NCBI RefSeq assembly: GCF_014396385.1
Contig: NZ_CP060716.1
Coordinates: 1,054,001-1,118,000 of the forward strand
Length of the DNA stretch: 64,000 bases
Source: Leucobacter denitrificans
GTDB taxonomy: Bacteria; Actinomycetota; Actinomycetes; Actinomycetales; Microbacteriaceae
Reading direction: 5' to 3'
Below are positions 27,558 to 35,685 of this stretch, in pieces. The notes beneath the pieces were generated by a model, which searched no databases, had not been told where the DNA came from, and was given only the letters and a program-made list of their open reading frames with translations. The translations under genes were made by a program, and so were the position numbers. The number at the start of each line of letters is the position of its first letter. Position 1 is the stretch's first letter.

Positions 27558-29068
27558 GAGATTGGTTCCTTCATTTCCTGGAAGAAGTACGGAAGCATGT
27601 TGTCTTGACTCAGTTCGTCGCCGGTGAATTCTCCGACGACATATCCCTGAGAGATGACGTATGCGCGATGGACCAGACCGATAACTTCGGGCAGGTCAGA
27701 TGAGATGACAAGCACGGCTGCGCCTGATTCAGCGAGCGCTTGCATTGCGTTGTAAATTTCTGCGCGCGCACCAACGTCGACCCCAGCGGTGGGTTCGTCA
27801 AATACGTGGATCGCATAGTCTCTGGTGAAGCCGCGCGCGAGCACGATCTTCTGCTGGTTACCACCCGAGAATGTGCCGGGAAGACTCTCGGGATGGTTTG
27901 GGCGAAGGTGCATTTTCTGGAGCACCTTCTCGGCGGCAGCGCGCTCAGCCTTTCGATTCACAAAACCGAACTTGGTCCAGGAGTCGAGCGCTGACAGCGT
28001 GGCATTCTGAAACGCAGCCATGGTCTGAATGAGACCATCGCGCTTTCGGTCTGACGGGTAGTAAATAATCTCTTGCTGAATTCGCTGTTCTGGCGAACCA
28101 GCTCCGATTTCTTCGCCATCAACCGTGATGCTTCCCGCGAGAACCTCGGCGAGTCCAAACACTGAGCGACCGACGTCACCCTTGCCTGAACCTACGAGAC
28201 CTGTCACGCCGACAACTTCTCCGCGTCGTGCGGTGAGCGTGACATCGATAAGTTGCGACGTCGATACGCGACGCAACTCAAGTCCGCCCTCACGCGGATT
28301 GTGCGGAATGTCAGGGAAGAGGGACTCTACTTTTCTTCCCACCATGAGCGTTACGAGCTCTTCATCAGTGACATCCTGGATTTCCATCGTGTCGATGAGA
28401 GCACCATCACGCATCACCGAGACGGTGTCACCAATCTCGCGGATCTCACCCATTCGGTGCGTGATGTAGATGATTGCCAGGCCCTCTGCCTTGAGGCGCC
28501 GCACGACCTCAAACAGACGACTCGTCTCATCCTCGGTAAGCGAGGCCGTCGGTTCGTCAAGAATGAGAAGCTTTGCGGATCCCTGCAAGGCTCGCGCAAT
28601 TTCGACGACCTGCTGATCGGCTCGACTCAGGTCGCGTGCTGCAGAATCGAGCGAAAGTGTCGAACCCGCCTGTACAAGCGCTTGCTCGGCTGCGCGTCGA
28701 TTCTGTGCCCGATTCAAGAAACCGCTGCGCAGGTGCTCACGGCCCAAGGTGAGGTTCTCGGCTACCGAAAGAGTTCCTACAAGAGCTGGCTCCTGAAACA
28801 CTGACGAGATTCCGAGCTCACGGGCCCGCTGGGGGCTGACCAGGTCAGCCCCCACACCCTCAATCTCCACGGTTCCCTCTGTCGGCTGGTGCACGCCCGA
28901 GAGCACATTGATGAGCGTCGATTTTCCTGCACCATTCTCACCGAACAGCACATGCACCTTCCCCTGGTAGAAATCGATGCTCACGTCACGAAGAGCGGTC
29001 ACCGCCTGGAAATTCTTCGTGACATGCTTCACCGATACAACGGGGACATCACCAGTGTGGGTATCCAT
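27554..29068 (-). CDS. ABC transporter ATP-binding protein, RbsA-like
   Basis: A 504-residue tandem ATPase. The first domain has Walker A GENGAGKST near 40 and signature LSRADQQ; the second has GLVGSGKGD near 285 and SGGNQQK near 400 with FDEPTAG. Two fused ATPase domains are typical of the ribose/galactose-type importers. It lies between the binding protein and permease genes with short or overlapping junctions. Confidence 0.93.
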   Translation of the reverse strand: MDTHTGDVPVVSVKHVTKNFQAVTALRDVSIDFYQGKVHVLFGENGAGKSTLINVLSGVHQPTEGTVEIEGVGADLVSPQRARELGISSVFQEPALVGTLSVAENLTLGREHLRSGFLNRAQNRRAAEQALVQAGSTLSLDSAARDLSRADQQVVEIARALQGSAKLLILDEPTASLTEDETSRLFEVVRRLKAEGLAIIYITHRMGEIREIGDTVSVMRDGALIDTMEIQDVTDEELVTLMVGRKVESLFPDIPHNPREGGLELRRVSTSQLIDVTLTARRGEVVGVTGLVGSGKGDVGRSVFGLAEVLAGSITVDGEEIGAGSPEQRIQQEIIYYPSDRKRDGLIQTMAAFQNATLSALDSWTKFGFVNRKAERAAAEKVLQKMHLRPNHPESLPGTFSGGNQQKIVLARGFTRDYAIHVFDEPTAGVDVGARAEIYNAMQALAESGAAVLVISSDLPEVIGLVHRAYVISQGYVVGEFTGDELSQDNMLPYFFQEMKEPIS

Positions 29069-29078
29069 GAAGATGCTC

Positions 29079-30305
29079 CTAGTTCTTCACCGAGAACGTC
29101 GGCTTAAAGCCCTCTGGCGGAAGGTTGAGCTGCTTCACCAGCGTGTCAAGATTATTGAACTGCTCACCAGCAGCCGATCCACACACTACGTTCGCTGCCA
29201 TACCGATGTGGTTGCCACCATTAAACGGCTGACCTTCAAGCACGCGGAGCGCCATGTCGACTGCAATCTTGCCGAGGATGAGGTCGTTGCCCGCGCTTGA
29301 GCAGGTAGCGCCGCCCGACTCGAGAAGCGAGTACACCTCTGGGGTGAAGTAGTACGAAGCGGTTTGTACCTGGCCAGCGATTCCGCGCTCGGTGAGCGGC
29401 CCGACCGCGGCATCAACCGTGGTCGCACTGCCAATGATGTAGTTCATCTCGGGGTACGCCGAAAGCGCGTTCTCCACGAGAGCAAGCTGGGCGTCTTTTC
29501 CGGTGTCACCGTAAGAGACTCCGAGCACCTCTACATTGCTTCCCTCGGTCTGCGCCTCGAAGCATGACATAAGTTGCTCAAGCGATCCCACGCCTGCGGG
29601 GCCAGGGAACCATACAGCCTTTACCTCTTCGCCGCTCTCTGCAAGGTGACGACCAAGGTTGCCACCGAGCGTGCAGTAGTCGAAGAGTGCTCGACCATCA
29701 ACGTTCGTAGAGGTCACACCGTTGACCGCGTCGATGACAGGAATGCCCTTCGCCGCAATCTGGTCAATCGTCGCGTTGAGCGCCTCATTCGAGACCGCGC
29801 TCACGATAACCGCATCTGCACCGTTCGCAACACAGTTCGACAGCTGGTCGAGCTGCGTACCGATTTCGGTGTACCCGCCAGCCTCATAGACCTGGAGCCC
29901 TACCTGAGCGCGCTGAGCTTCTTGAACGAGGTTCGCATCAATGCCGAGCCAGTATGGATCCTTCACGTGCGGTACAACCGCGCACAATTCCCAATCCTCG
30001 GTGATCTCATCGGGCGAGAGAGGCGTGTAGACGCTCTGCGTGCGTTCGCCATCACAACCCGGCTCGCCACAGTCGATGATTTCAACCGGAACTGCCCAGT
30101 CATCTGAAGTCACAGCCTTGACGAGTGCATCTGAACTGTTTTGGGTTGGGTCGGCAGAAAGGCCGTTTGCCTCAGCAACCGCAGCGGTCGGAGCCGGCTG
30201 TTCGGCACGTTCTGATGCATCGGGTTCCGTTGTGCAGCCCGCGAGTACGAGCCCAAGCGCTGCGGCGATAGCCACAACTGCAAGGGGCCTACGTGTGTTG
30301 CGCAT
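29079..30305 (-). CDS. ABC importer binding lipoprotein, TorT-like
   Basis: A 408-residue lipoprotein: the signal peptide ends in LVLAGC (lipobox), followed by a linker and a periplasmic-binding fold. The stretch VPHVKDPYWLG, then EAGGYTEIGTQ and NCVANGADAVIV closely resembles TorT, the TMAO-sensing binding protein of E. coli, rather than ribose-binding proteins. The start at 30305 follows AAAGGAG. It would sit on the outer face of the membrane and deliver a ligand to the permease. The ligand is unknown; a small amine or osmolyte is a possibility raised by the TorT likeness. Confidence 0.85.
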   Translation of the reverse strand: MRNTRRPLAVVAIAAALGLVLAGCTTEPDASERAEQPAPTAAVAEANGLSADPTQNSSDALVKAVTSDDWAVPVEIIDCGEPGCDGERTQSVYTPLSPDEITEDWELCAVVPHVKDPYWLGIDANLVQEAQRAQVGLQVYEAGGYTEIGTQLDQLSNCVANGADAVIVSAVSNEALNATIDQIAAKGIPVIDAVNGVTSTNVDGRALFDYCTLGGNLGRHLAESGEEVKAVWFPGPAGVGSLEQLMSCFEAQTEGSNVEVLGVSYGDTGKDAQLALVENALSAYPEMNYIIGSATTVDAAVGPLTERGIAGQVQTASYYFTPEVYSLLESGGATCSSAGNDLILGKIAVDMALRVLEGQPFNGGNHIGMAANVVCGSAAGEQFNNLDTLVKQLNLPPEGFKPTFSVKN

Positions 30306-30370
30306 TCGTTTCTCCTTTGAAAATGCGTACATATTTTGCGGTGAGTACTCACTCGCCGCGGAAAAGTTGT

Positions 30371-30754
30371 TTAGAGTTCCTCGTACTTAAACTGGCTCGA
30401 CTCCTCGCCATTTGGGTTCGACCCATAGACGCCGAGCATACGAGCGAATACTGGCGCCTCGTATCGGCCGAGCTTGCCTGCGGGAACCGTAGCGGAATCC
30501 CCCGTTTTCAGGACTACCGTCTTTCCGTCGACGGTAATGTGCAGTTCGCCTTCCAGCACGTAATTGTACTCAGGGTGCGGGTGAAAGTCTTCCCAAGCTG
30601 CGCCTTCGAGCGACCACTCTGCGACGAGAAAATCACTCCACCCTTCCCTGCGAATGGGAATAATCGCGTTGTTCCGCATCCGAGGCCACTCCTCTTTGAA
30701 CAGCGGTAGCTCTATTGCCGGAAAGTAATCGATTTGACCGTCCTCGCGAGACAT
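30371..30754 (-). CDS. cupin-domain protein
   Basis: A 127-residue single-domain cupin with the metal-binding pattern HPHPEYNYVLEGELH and a second motif, GDSATVPAGKLGRYE, though the usual final histidine is replaced. The ATG at 30754 follows GGAGGACA. It is the first gene of the importer operon, behind a promoter with two operator-like repeats. Cupins in such operons are often isomerases or sensors; no specific reaction can be assigned. Confidence 0.85.
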   Translation of the reverse strand: MSREDGQIDYFPAIELPLFKEEWPRMRNNAIIPIRREGWSDFLVAEWSLEGAAWEDFHPHPEYNYVLEGELHITVDGKTVVLKTGDSATVPAGKLGRYEAPVFARMLGVYGSNPNGEESSQFKYEEL

Positions 30755-30804
30755 CTTTGTCCTCCAGTTGTTCGTTCGGTGGCTCTGCGTTCGCCACTGG
30801 AGAG

Positions 30805-30852
30805 ACAGTATCAAGGACACTTGTCTACGTCAAGCGACTAAGACACTTGTCC
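30805..30852 (-). promoter_or_regulatory. importer-operon promoter with two TetR-type operators
   Basis: On the minus strand TTGACG (-35, 30828-30833) and TACTGT (-10, 30805-30810) are separated by 17 bases. The spacer contains GACAAGTGTC (30816-30825), and the same ten bases recur at 30842-30851, just upstream of -35, 26 bases away. The repeats would let a repressor block the promoter. A related site lies in the aldehyde dehydrogenase promoter at 31645-31674. Confidence 0.65.
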
Positions 30853-30936
30853 AAGAAGTATTTTTCGCACAGCAAGAATGCCCCCGGAGATCCGAGGGCA
30901 TTCTTTCCAAAGAAACTAAATACGGGAGCCTCTTCC

Positions 30937-31542
30937 CTAGACCGGTGCGTGTTCTCCGAGCACGGAGTCCACGAGATTTCGAATCAAGAAGAAGAAATTC
31001 TCCTTGTGCACAGTCAAGTCAGGTTGGAGCAAATACTGCAGGCTGCAGCCGTCGAACACTGTCAGCAGAAGTCGAACAAACTCTCTAGCCTTGAACGTCT
31101 GGCCGGGCCGCTCGTTTTCGAGAGCAGCAGCGAAGATCCCCGAAAGCTCATCCTCGTAGCCGGTATAGATGAGTGGCCTCAGTTCGTCATCGTGGCGAGC
31201 TGACCACAGCACGAGTTCAATCTGGGCGAGGACATCGTTGGGAGTTCGCTCTAAATCGGCCCAGTACAGTTCGGCAAATGAGAGCACTGCAGCACCAAAT
31301 CCCGCAGTAGTCGGAATGTTCGCAGCATAGCCAACCATGTTGGCAAGCCATCGAACGACCGCGGCCCGAATGAGAGCTTCTTTGTTTTCAAAGCAATAGT
31401 GCACGGTTGCCAACGGAGCGTTCGCCCGCTTTGCGATTGTGCGGAGCGTAATGGACTGAACGCCTTGCTCTTGCATGACAGCGATCGTTGCTTCGATGAG
31501 CTGTTCGCGCCGCTCATCTAACGGCACTCTTGGATTCGCCAT
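30937..31542 (-). CDS. TetR family transcriptional regulator
   Basis: A 201-residue regulator with an N-terminal helix-turn-helix (residues about 10-57: RREQLIEATIAVMQEQGV, then TLRTIAKRANAPLATVHYCF). The C-terminal ligand domain is ordinary in length. It lies between two divergently read gene sets whose promoters share operator-like sequences, so it is the likely repressor of both the importer operon and the aldehyde dehydrogenase gene. The start is preceded by GGAATGGGG. Confidence 0.9.
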   Translation of the reverse strand: MANPRVPLDERREQLIEATIAVMQEQGVQSITLRTIAKRANAPLATVHYCFENKEALIRAAVVRWLANMVGYAANIPTTAGFGAAVLSFAELYWADLERTPNDVLAQIELVLWSARHDDELRPLIYTGYEDELSGIFAAALENERPGQTFKAREFVRLLLTVFDGCSLQYLLQPDLTVHKENFFFLIRNLVDSVLGEHAPV

Positions 31543-31644
31543 AACCCCATTCCGTTCTGGTCGCCACCCTATTCACCACGTCTACCCTACTCTCGGGTTT
31601 TTCTTATGGCATTCACAGGGAGCGAGTTTCCTCATTCTGGACAG

Positions 31645-31674
31645 TTGACTTAGACGCATGACTAAGACTAGCAT
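31645..31674 (+). promoter_or_regulatory. aldehyde dehydrogenase promoter with TetR-type operator
   Basis: TTGACT (-35) and TAGCAT (-10) are spaced by 18 bases. The spacer TAGACGCATGACTAAGAC shares TTGAC-N-TAGAC-NNN-TG-N-C with the promoter at 30805-30852. This supports common control by the adjacent TetR protein. Confidence 0.55.
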
Positions 31675-31752
31675 CTCAGCAGTGCCGTGGTGCCGAGCGC
31701 GCGGCCAACACCGAGACACTTCGGTGAGTGAATTACATCCAATGGAGGAAAC

Positions 31753-33198
31753 ATGGCACAGCAGCATCTCGAGCTACTCATCGGCGGAGAATGGGTCGCC
31801 CCAGCTGAGGGAGGCACTCGTGAGATCGTTAATCCCGCGACAGGCGAGGTGATCGCCGTCGTCGCTGAAGGGTCAAGCGCAGATGTGGATCGCGCCGTCG
31901 AGGCGGCAACCGAAGCTTTCAAGACCTGGAGAAAGACCACACCACGCGAGCGGTCGCAGCTCCTCGCGGAGTACGCGGATCGAGTTGAAGCGCGCAAGGA
32001 AGAACTCATTCAGCAGGAAGCGCTCAATGGCGGAAAGCCACTGTTTGGGGCTCGCTGGGAGATTGAGGACTTTGTCATCGACGGACTCAAGTACTTTGCG
32101 GGTGCTGCGCGCAACCTTGACGGAGTCGCATCGGCCGACTACCAAGAGGGTCGCACCAGCGTGCTGCGCCGCGAGCCACTCGGTGTCGTCGCGGGCATCG
32201 TTCCATGGAACTACCCGGCAGAGATTGCTGCTTGGAAGATCGGCCCGGTTCTTGCAGCGGGTAATACGCTCGTGCTGAAGCCCTCCGAAGGCACCCCGCT
32301 TTCGGCACTTATTCTCGCCGAGATTGCCACTGAGGTCTTCCCTCCGGGCGTTATTAACCTCGTCTTGGGAGACGGTAAGGTCGGTGCCGCAATGTCGGAG
32401 CATCCGGGCATCGCCGCAATCTCGGTCACCGGGTCGGAGCGCACTGGCGTCGCCGTCGCAGAGAAGGCCGCGAAGAACCTGAAGCACGTTGATCTCGAAC
32501 TCGGTGGCAACGCGCCAGTAGTGGTCTTCCCAGACGCAAACCTTGATCTACTCGTTGAGACCCTGCGCATGGGCACCTTTTACAACGCAGGCCAGGATTG
32601 CACAGCGGCCACCCGGCTCATCGTGCACTCGAGCGTCTACGACGACTTCATCGCAGCGGCAAAGACGATGTCCGAGAGCGTTGTGTACGGCGATCCACTC
32701 GCTGACGGAAATTCTGATGTCGAGATGGGGCCGCTCGCTTCTGAGGTTCAACGCGAGCGCGTAGAGGGATTCGTGAGTCGCGCCGTCGCTGGTGGCGCAC
32801 AGGTCATCACCGGTGGATCGAAGGCAGACGGCCCGGGTTACTTCTTCCAGCCGACCATCATCACCAACGTCGATCAGCATGACGAGATTGTGCAGGAGGA
32901 AGTGTTCGGACCCCTCATGACCGTGCAGCGGTTCGAGACCGAGGAAGAGGCGATCGCGCTCGGGAACGATGTGCGACAGGGCCTCTCTGCGTCTGTATGG
33001 ACGAAGGATCTCGGCATCGCGACCCGTGTCAGCGGCGCCCTGAGCTTCGGCACCGTTTGGGTGAACGAGCACCTCCCGCTTGTGTCTGAACTCCCCCACA
33101 GCGGGCACAAGATGAGTGGGTACGGCTCGAGCATGTCGAAGTACAACCTTGAGCAGTACACAAACACGAAGCATGTCATGATCCGCCACGACATCTAG
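31753..33198 (+). CDS. aldehyde dehydrogenase, aminobutyraldehyde/betaine-aldehyde type
   Basis: A 481-residue NAD-dependent aldehyde dehydrogenase. Motifs: PWNYPAEIAAWK in the cofactor site, ELGGNAPV with the general-base glutamate, and GQDCTAATR with the catalytic cysteine. The ending (ELPHSGHKMSGYGS) is like gamma-aminobutyraldehyde and betaine-aldehyde dehydrogenases. It oxidises an aldehyde to its acid in the cytoplasm. Shared operators with the TorT-like importer suggest that it processes a product of the imported compound. Substrate unproven. Confidence 0.9.
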   Translation: MAQQHLELLIGGEWVAPAEGGTREIVNPATGEVIAVVAEGSSADVDRAVEAATEAFKTWRKTTPRERSQLLAEYADRVEARKEELIQQEALNGGKPLFGARWEIEDFVIDGLKYFAGAARNLDGVASADYQEGRTSVLRREPLGVVAGIVPWNYPAEIAAWKIGPVLAAGNTLVLKPSEGTPLSALILAEIATEVFPPGVINLVLGDGKVGAAMSEHPGIAAISVTGSERTGVAVAEKAAKNLKHVDLELGGNAPVVVFPDANLDLLVETLRMGTFYNAGQDCTAATRLIVHSSVYDDFIAAAKTMSESVVYGDPLADGNSDVEMGPLASEVQRERVEGFVSRAVAGGAQVITGGSKADGPGYFFQPTIITNVDQHDEIVQEEVFGPLMTVQRFETEEEAIALGNDVRQGLSASVWTKDLGIATRVSGALSFGTVWVNEHLPLVSELPHSGHKMSGYGSSMSKYNLEQYTNTKHVMIRHDI

Positions 33199-33228
33199 GT
33201 CACTCGGCCGCGACCGCTCGATGTCGAG

Positions 33229-33304
33229 CGCTTCGGTGGTCAGTTTGGTGCACTTTTATTGCGCGAAGTGCACCAAACTGGCCACTGAAGCACGTGTGTG
33301 GATC
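33229..33304. repeat. dispersed hairpin repeat, copy 2
   Basis: Arms CTTCGGTGGTCAGTTTGGTG (from 33231) and its near-complement ending CTGAAG (33290) enclose a short loop, then GTGTGGATC follows. It is the same family as 25201-25279, again just after the stop of a rightward gene and before a terminator. Confidence 0.78.
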
Positions 33305-33323
33305 GGCAGCCGCGGCATCAGGG

Positions 33324-33361
33324 TAAAAAAAGAGGGCCACCCCGAAGGGTGACCCTCTTTT
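33324..33361. terminator. bidirectional terminator of rplL and the aldehyde dehydrogenase gene
   Basis: Stem AGAGGGCCACCC / GGGTGACCCTCT with a CGAA loop, flanked by A- and T-runs on both sides. It ends transcription of leftward rplJ-rplL and probably also of the rightward aldehyde dehydrogenase gene. Confidence 0.85.
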
Positions 33362-33377
33362 CGCCTAAGCGAAGAAC

Positions 33378-33761
33378 TTACGCAAGCTTTACGCCAGCGC
33401 CAGCCTCTTCGAGCTTGGTCTTTGCTTCCTCAGCAGCGTCCTTCTTGGCGCCCTCGAGAACAGCCTTCGGTGCTTCCTCAACGAGAGCCTTTGCCTCACC
33501 GAGGCCCAGGCCGGTGAGCTCACGCACAACCTTGATGACCTGGATCTTCTTGTCGCCTGCCGACTCGAGGATGACGTCGAACTCATCCTTCTCTTCAGCA
33601 GCCTCAGCTGCGCCACCGGCAGCCGGAGCAGCAGCAACTGCAACCGGAGCAGCAGCCGATACGTCGAAGGTCTCCTCGAATGCCTTTACGAACTCCGAGA
33701 GCTCGATGAGGGTGAGCTCCTTGAACTGCTCAAGCAGCTCTTCAGTTGAAAGCTTAGCCAT
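33378..33761 (-). CDS. rplL: 50S ribosomal protein L7/L12
   Basis: A 127-residue L7/L12. It has the N-terminal dimerisation part ([20 protein letters not shown]), the Ala/Gly-rich hinge, and the C-terminal factor-binding domain ([20 protein letters not shown] and the closing [12 protein letters not shown]). It forms the ribosomal stalk with L10. It follows rplJ on the same strand. Its last ten codons and downstream bases are duplicated at 26405-26456. Confidence 0.98.
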   Translation of the reverse strand: MAKLSTEELLEQFKELTLIELSEFVKAFEETFDVSAAAPVAVAAAPAAGGAAEAAEEKDEFDVILESAGDKKIQVIKVVRELTGLGLGEAKALVEEAPKAVLEGAKKDAAEEAKTKLEEAGAGVKLA

Positions 33762-33851
33762 TGTGTTTCTCCTTGATTTTTGCCCTGCACGATGTCCGTA
33801 GACGGAGTGCGCAGGAGCGTTTGATTCTTGCGGATCAGCGGGTGCCGATCC

Positions 33852-34361
33852 TTACGCGTCCTGCTTCTCCTGCAGCGCGCCGAAGCCGCGAGCGGCCTTG
33901 GCGGGCAGAGCGTTGAACAGCTGTGCAGCACCGATCAGCGAAGCCTTCATAGCGCCGGCAGCCTTAGCCAACAGCACCTCACGGCTCTCGAGATCGGCAA
34001 GCTTGCCTACCTCAGCGGCGGTCAAAGGCTTGCCATCGAAGTAGCCTGCCTTGATCACCAAAAGAGGGTTTGCCTTGGCGAAGTCACGCAGCGCCTTCGC
34101 GACGGCGACAGTGTCACCGTGCACGAACGCGATTGCCGACGGGCCGTTGAGCTCGTCGTCAAACGCGTCGATTCCGGCCTTATTGGCCGCAATCTTGGTC
34201 AGCGTGTTCTTCGCCACAGCGTACGTCGCGTGCTCGCGGATGCTGTTGCGGAGTGACCGCATTTCAGAAACCGTGAGACCGCGGTACTCAGTCAGCAGCA
34301 CGGCGCTCGACTCTTCAAACTGCTTCTGAAGATCGGCGACCGTAGCGTCCTTCGTAGCCAT
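33852..34361 (-). CDS. rplJ: 50S ribosomal protein L10
   Basis: A 169-residue L10, beginning MATKDATVADLQKQF and containing LTEYRGLTVSEMRSLR and AVAKNTLTKIA. The ATG at 34361 follows AAGGGAG; longer open reading upstream runs into the leader. It anchors L7/L12 dimers to the ribosome and in the free state usually binds its own leader RNA to repress the operon. Confidence 0.97.
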   Translation of the reverse strand: MATKDATVADLQKQFEESSAVLLTEYRGLTVSEMRSLRNSIREHATYAVAKNTLTKIAANKAGIDAFDDELNGPSAIAFVHGDTVAVAKALRDFAKANPLLVIKAGYFDGKPLTAAEVGKLADLESREVLLAKAAGAMKASLIGAAQLFNALPAKAARGFGALQEKQDA

Positions 34362-34381
34362 GGCGCTCCCTTTGTTGTCGT

Positions 34382-34590
34382 ATCCGTACGGCGAGTGCCG
34401 CACGGTGGCCGTGCCGCTCGGAGCGATTCTCAAACGAAAAAAGCTCCGGCGCGCACGCACGGAGCTCTAGGAGATGGAACGAAGTTCACACTCAAGGAAT
34501 TCTGTACCTGCGCAGGTCTTCACTTTCGTGAACGTTACGGAGTTCTTGCGAACGCTACCGACGGTCTTGGGCCAACGAATACTCTACCAC
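34382..34590 (-). promoter_or_regulatory. ribosomal protein L10 leader RNA
   Basis: The region upstream of rplJ, read leftward, contains CCAAGACCGTCGGTAGC, a paired middle section with ACCTGCGCAGGT, and then an intrinsic terminator-like hairpin. This arrangement is that of L10 autoregulatory leaders, where L10(L12)4 binding favours termination. Assignment is from layout and the conserved-looking GACCGTCGGT segment, not from a covariance search. Confidence 0.7.
34437..34466 (-). terminator. attenuator hairpin in the L10 leader
   Basis: On the minus strand AGCTCCG and CGGAGCT pair around an 11-base loop and are followed directly by a T-run. It lies inside the leader upstream of rplJ, so it would act as an attenuator rather than a final terminator. 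Confidence 0.75.
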
Positions 34591-34614
34591 ACGAGAAAGG
34601 CAGCTACGAATTGA

Positions 34615-34705
34615 AGCGGGCCGGATTCGGGGCACGGTCGACAGGCTGGGTCTGGCAGCGAGCGAAGCGAGCCGGAAGGCGAACGTGCCCCGAATCCGGC
34701 CCGCT
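34615..34705. repeat. large inverted repeat enclosing a core-like loop
   Basis: A perfect 21-base inverted repeat (34616-34636 and 34684-34704; left arm starts GCGGGCCGGATTC) encloses 47 bases. The loop contains GGCAGC, then GAGCGAAGCGAG, resembling the core of the gene-tail repeats. It lies between the response regulator tail and the rplJ promoter region. Confidence 0.8.
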
Positions 34706-34711
34706 GAAACC

Positions 34712-34827
34712 TCAATCCGCTGGTTTGACCATGTAGCCCGCCATCCCGCGCTTCGCTCCGTGGGCTGCCGCCGTGGGCGGCACCGCGGGCCGCATGGTCA
34801 ATCCGCTGGTTTGACCATGTAGCCCGC
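34712..34827 (-). repeat. gene-tail repeat unit, response-regulator copy
   Basis: The 30 bases at 34798-34827, the 3' end of the response regulator gene including its stop, recur exactly at 34712-34741. A partial inverted copy (34785-34797) follows the stop. Between lies a core (34742-34784) nearly identical to 219-261, with GTGCCGCCCACGGCGGCAGC and GGAGCGAAGCG. Order and orientation relative to the host gene are the same as at the acs locus. Confidence 0.85.
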
Positions 34828-35529
34828 GCCACGCACCGTGTGGATCATTGCGGGCCGCCCCGAATCGATCTTGCGGCGCAGGTACGAGATGTACAGCTCA
34901 ACGACGGTCGGCTTGCCAGAAAAGTCGTAGCTCCACACACGGTCGAGAATCTGCGCTTTCGAAAGCACTCGCCCTGAGTTACGCATGAGGTACCGCAACA
35001 GCTCAAACTCGGTGCTCGTCAACTGAATGAACTCATCGCCACGGGTCACCTCGTAGCTATCTTCGTTCAGCTCAAGATCTCCGACGCGAAGAATCGGGTT
35101 CGGCTGCGAGTCAAGCACAATCTGCGAGCGGCGCACGAGACCGCGGAGCCGCGCGAGTAGCTCCTCAAGACTGAAGGGCTTCACGACGTAATCATCGCCG
35201 CCGGCTGTGAGGCCCGCTACGCGATCCTCAACTGAATCGAGCGCGGTGAGGAACAGCACCGGAAAGATCTCACCGGCCGAACGCACCCGCGACAGCAACT
35301 GCATGCCATCGAAGTCGGGCAACAGAATGTCGAACACCGCGACATCTGGCTTGAACGTGCGCACGGCTTCGAGCGCCTCTTCCGAGTTCGAGGCCGTTGA
35401 GACTTCCCAGCCCTCGTAGCGCAAGGCCATCGCGATAAGCTGCGTGATCGAAGACTCGTCGTCGACCACCAGCGCGCGCACAGTTGTGCCGTCAGGCTTG
35501 GTCGGCACCTCAATATTCATGTCATTCAT
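34798..35529 (-). CDS. OmpR-family response regulator, orphan
   Basis: A 243-residue two-component regulator. The receiver domain has the DD pair at 23-24, the phosphorylation site D67 in VAVFDILLPDFDG and the conserved Lys in VVKPFS. The winged-helix DNA-binding domain ends AMIHTVRGAGYMVKPAD. No histidine kinase gene lies on either side; directly downstream are the repeat structures and rplJ. Related actinobacterial regulators usually have a kinase directly after them, so the kinase may have been lost or lies elsewhere. Confidence 0.93.
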   Translation of the reverse strand: MNDMNIEVPTKPDGTTVRALVVDDESSITQLIAMALRYEGWEVSTASNSEEALEAVRTFKPDVAVFDILLPDFDGMQLLSRVRSAGEIFPVLFLTALDSVEDRVAGLTAGGDDYVVKPFSLEELLARLRGLVRRSQIVLDSQPNPILRVGDLELNEDSYEVTRGDEFIQLTSTEFELLRYLMRNSGRVLSKAQILDRVWSYDFSGKPTVVELYISYLRRKIDSGRPAMIHTVRGAGYMVKPAD

Positions 35530-35685
35530 TTTGCATGTAACGACTGGGTATCAACTGGGCAGCGGCTTAGAATCTCACGTGTAAAATACGCGCGAAGATC
35601 ATCTTCACGCACTGTCCAAACATAGTGGATCGCACCGCGATCCACGCCGCGCCGCAGGCTTGCCCGCCCGCGTTTCCATGGAAGA

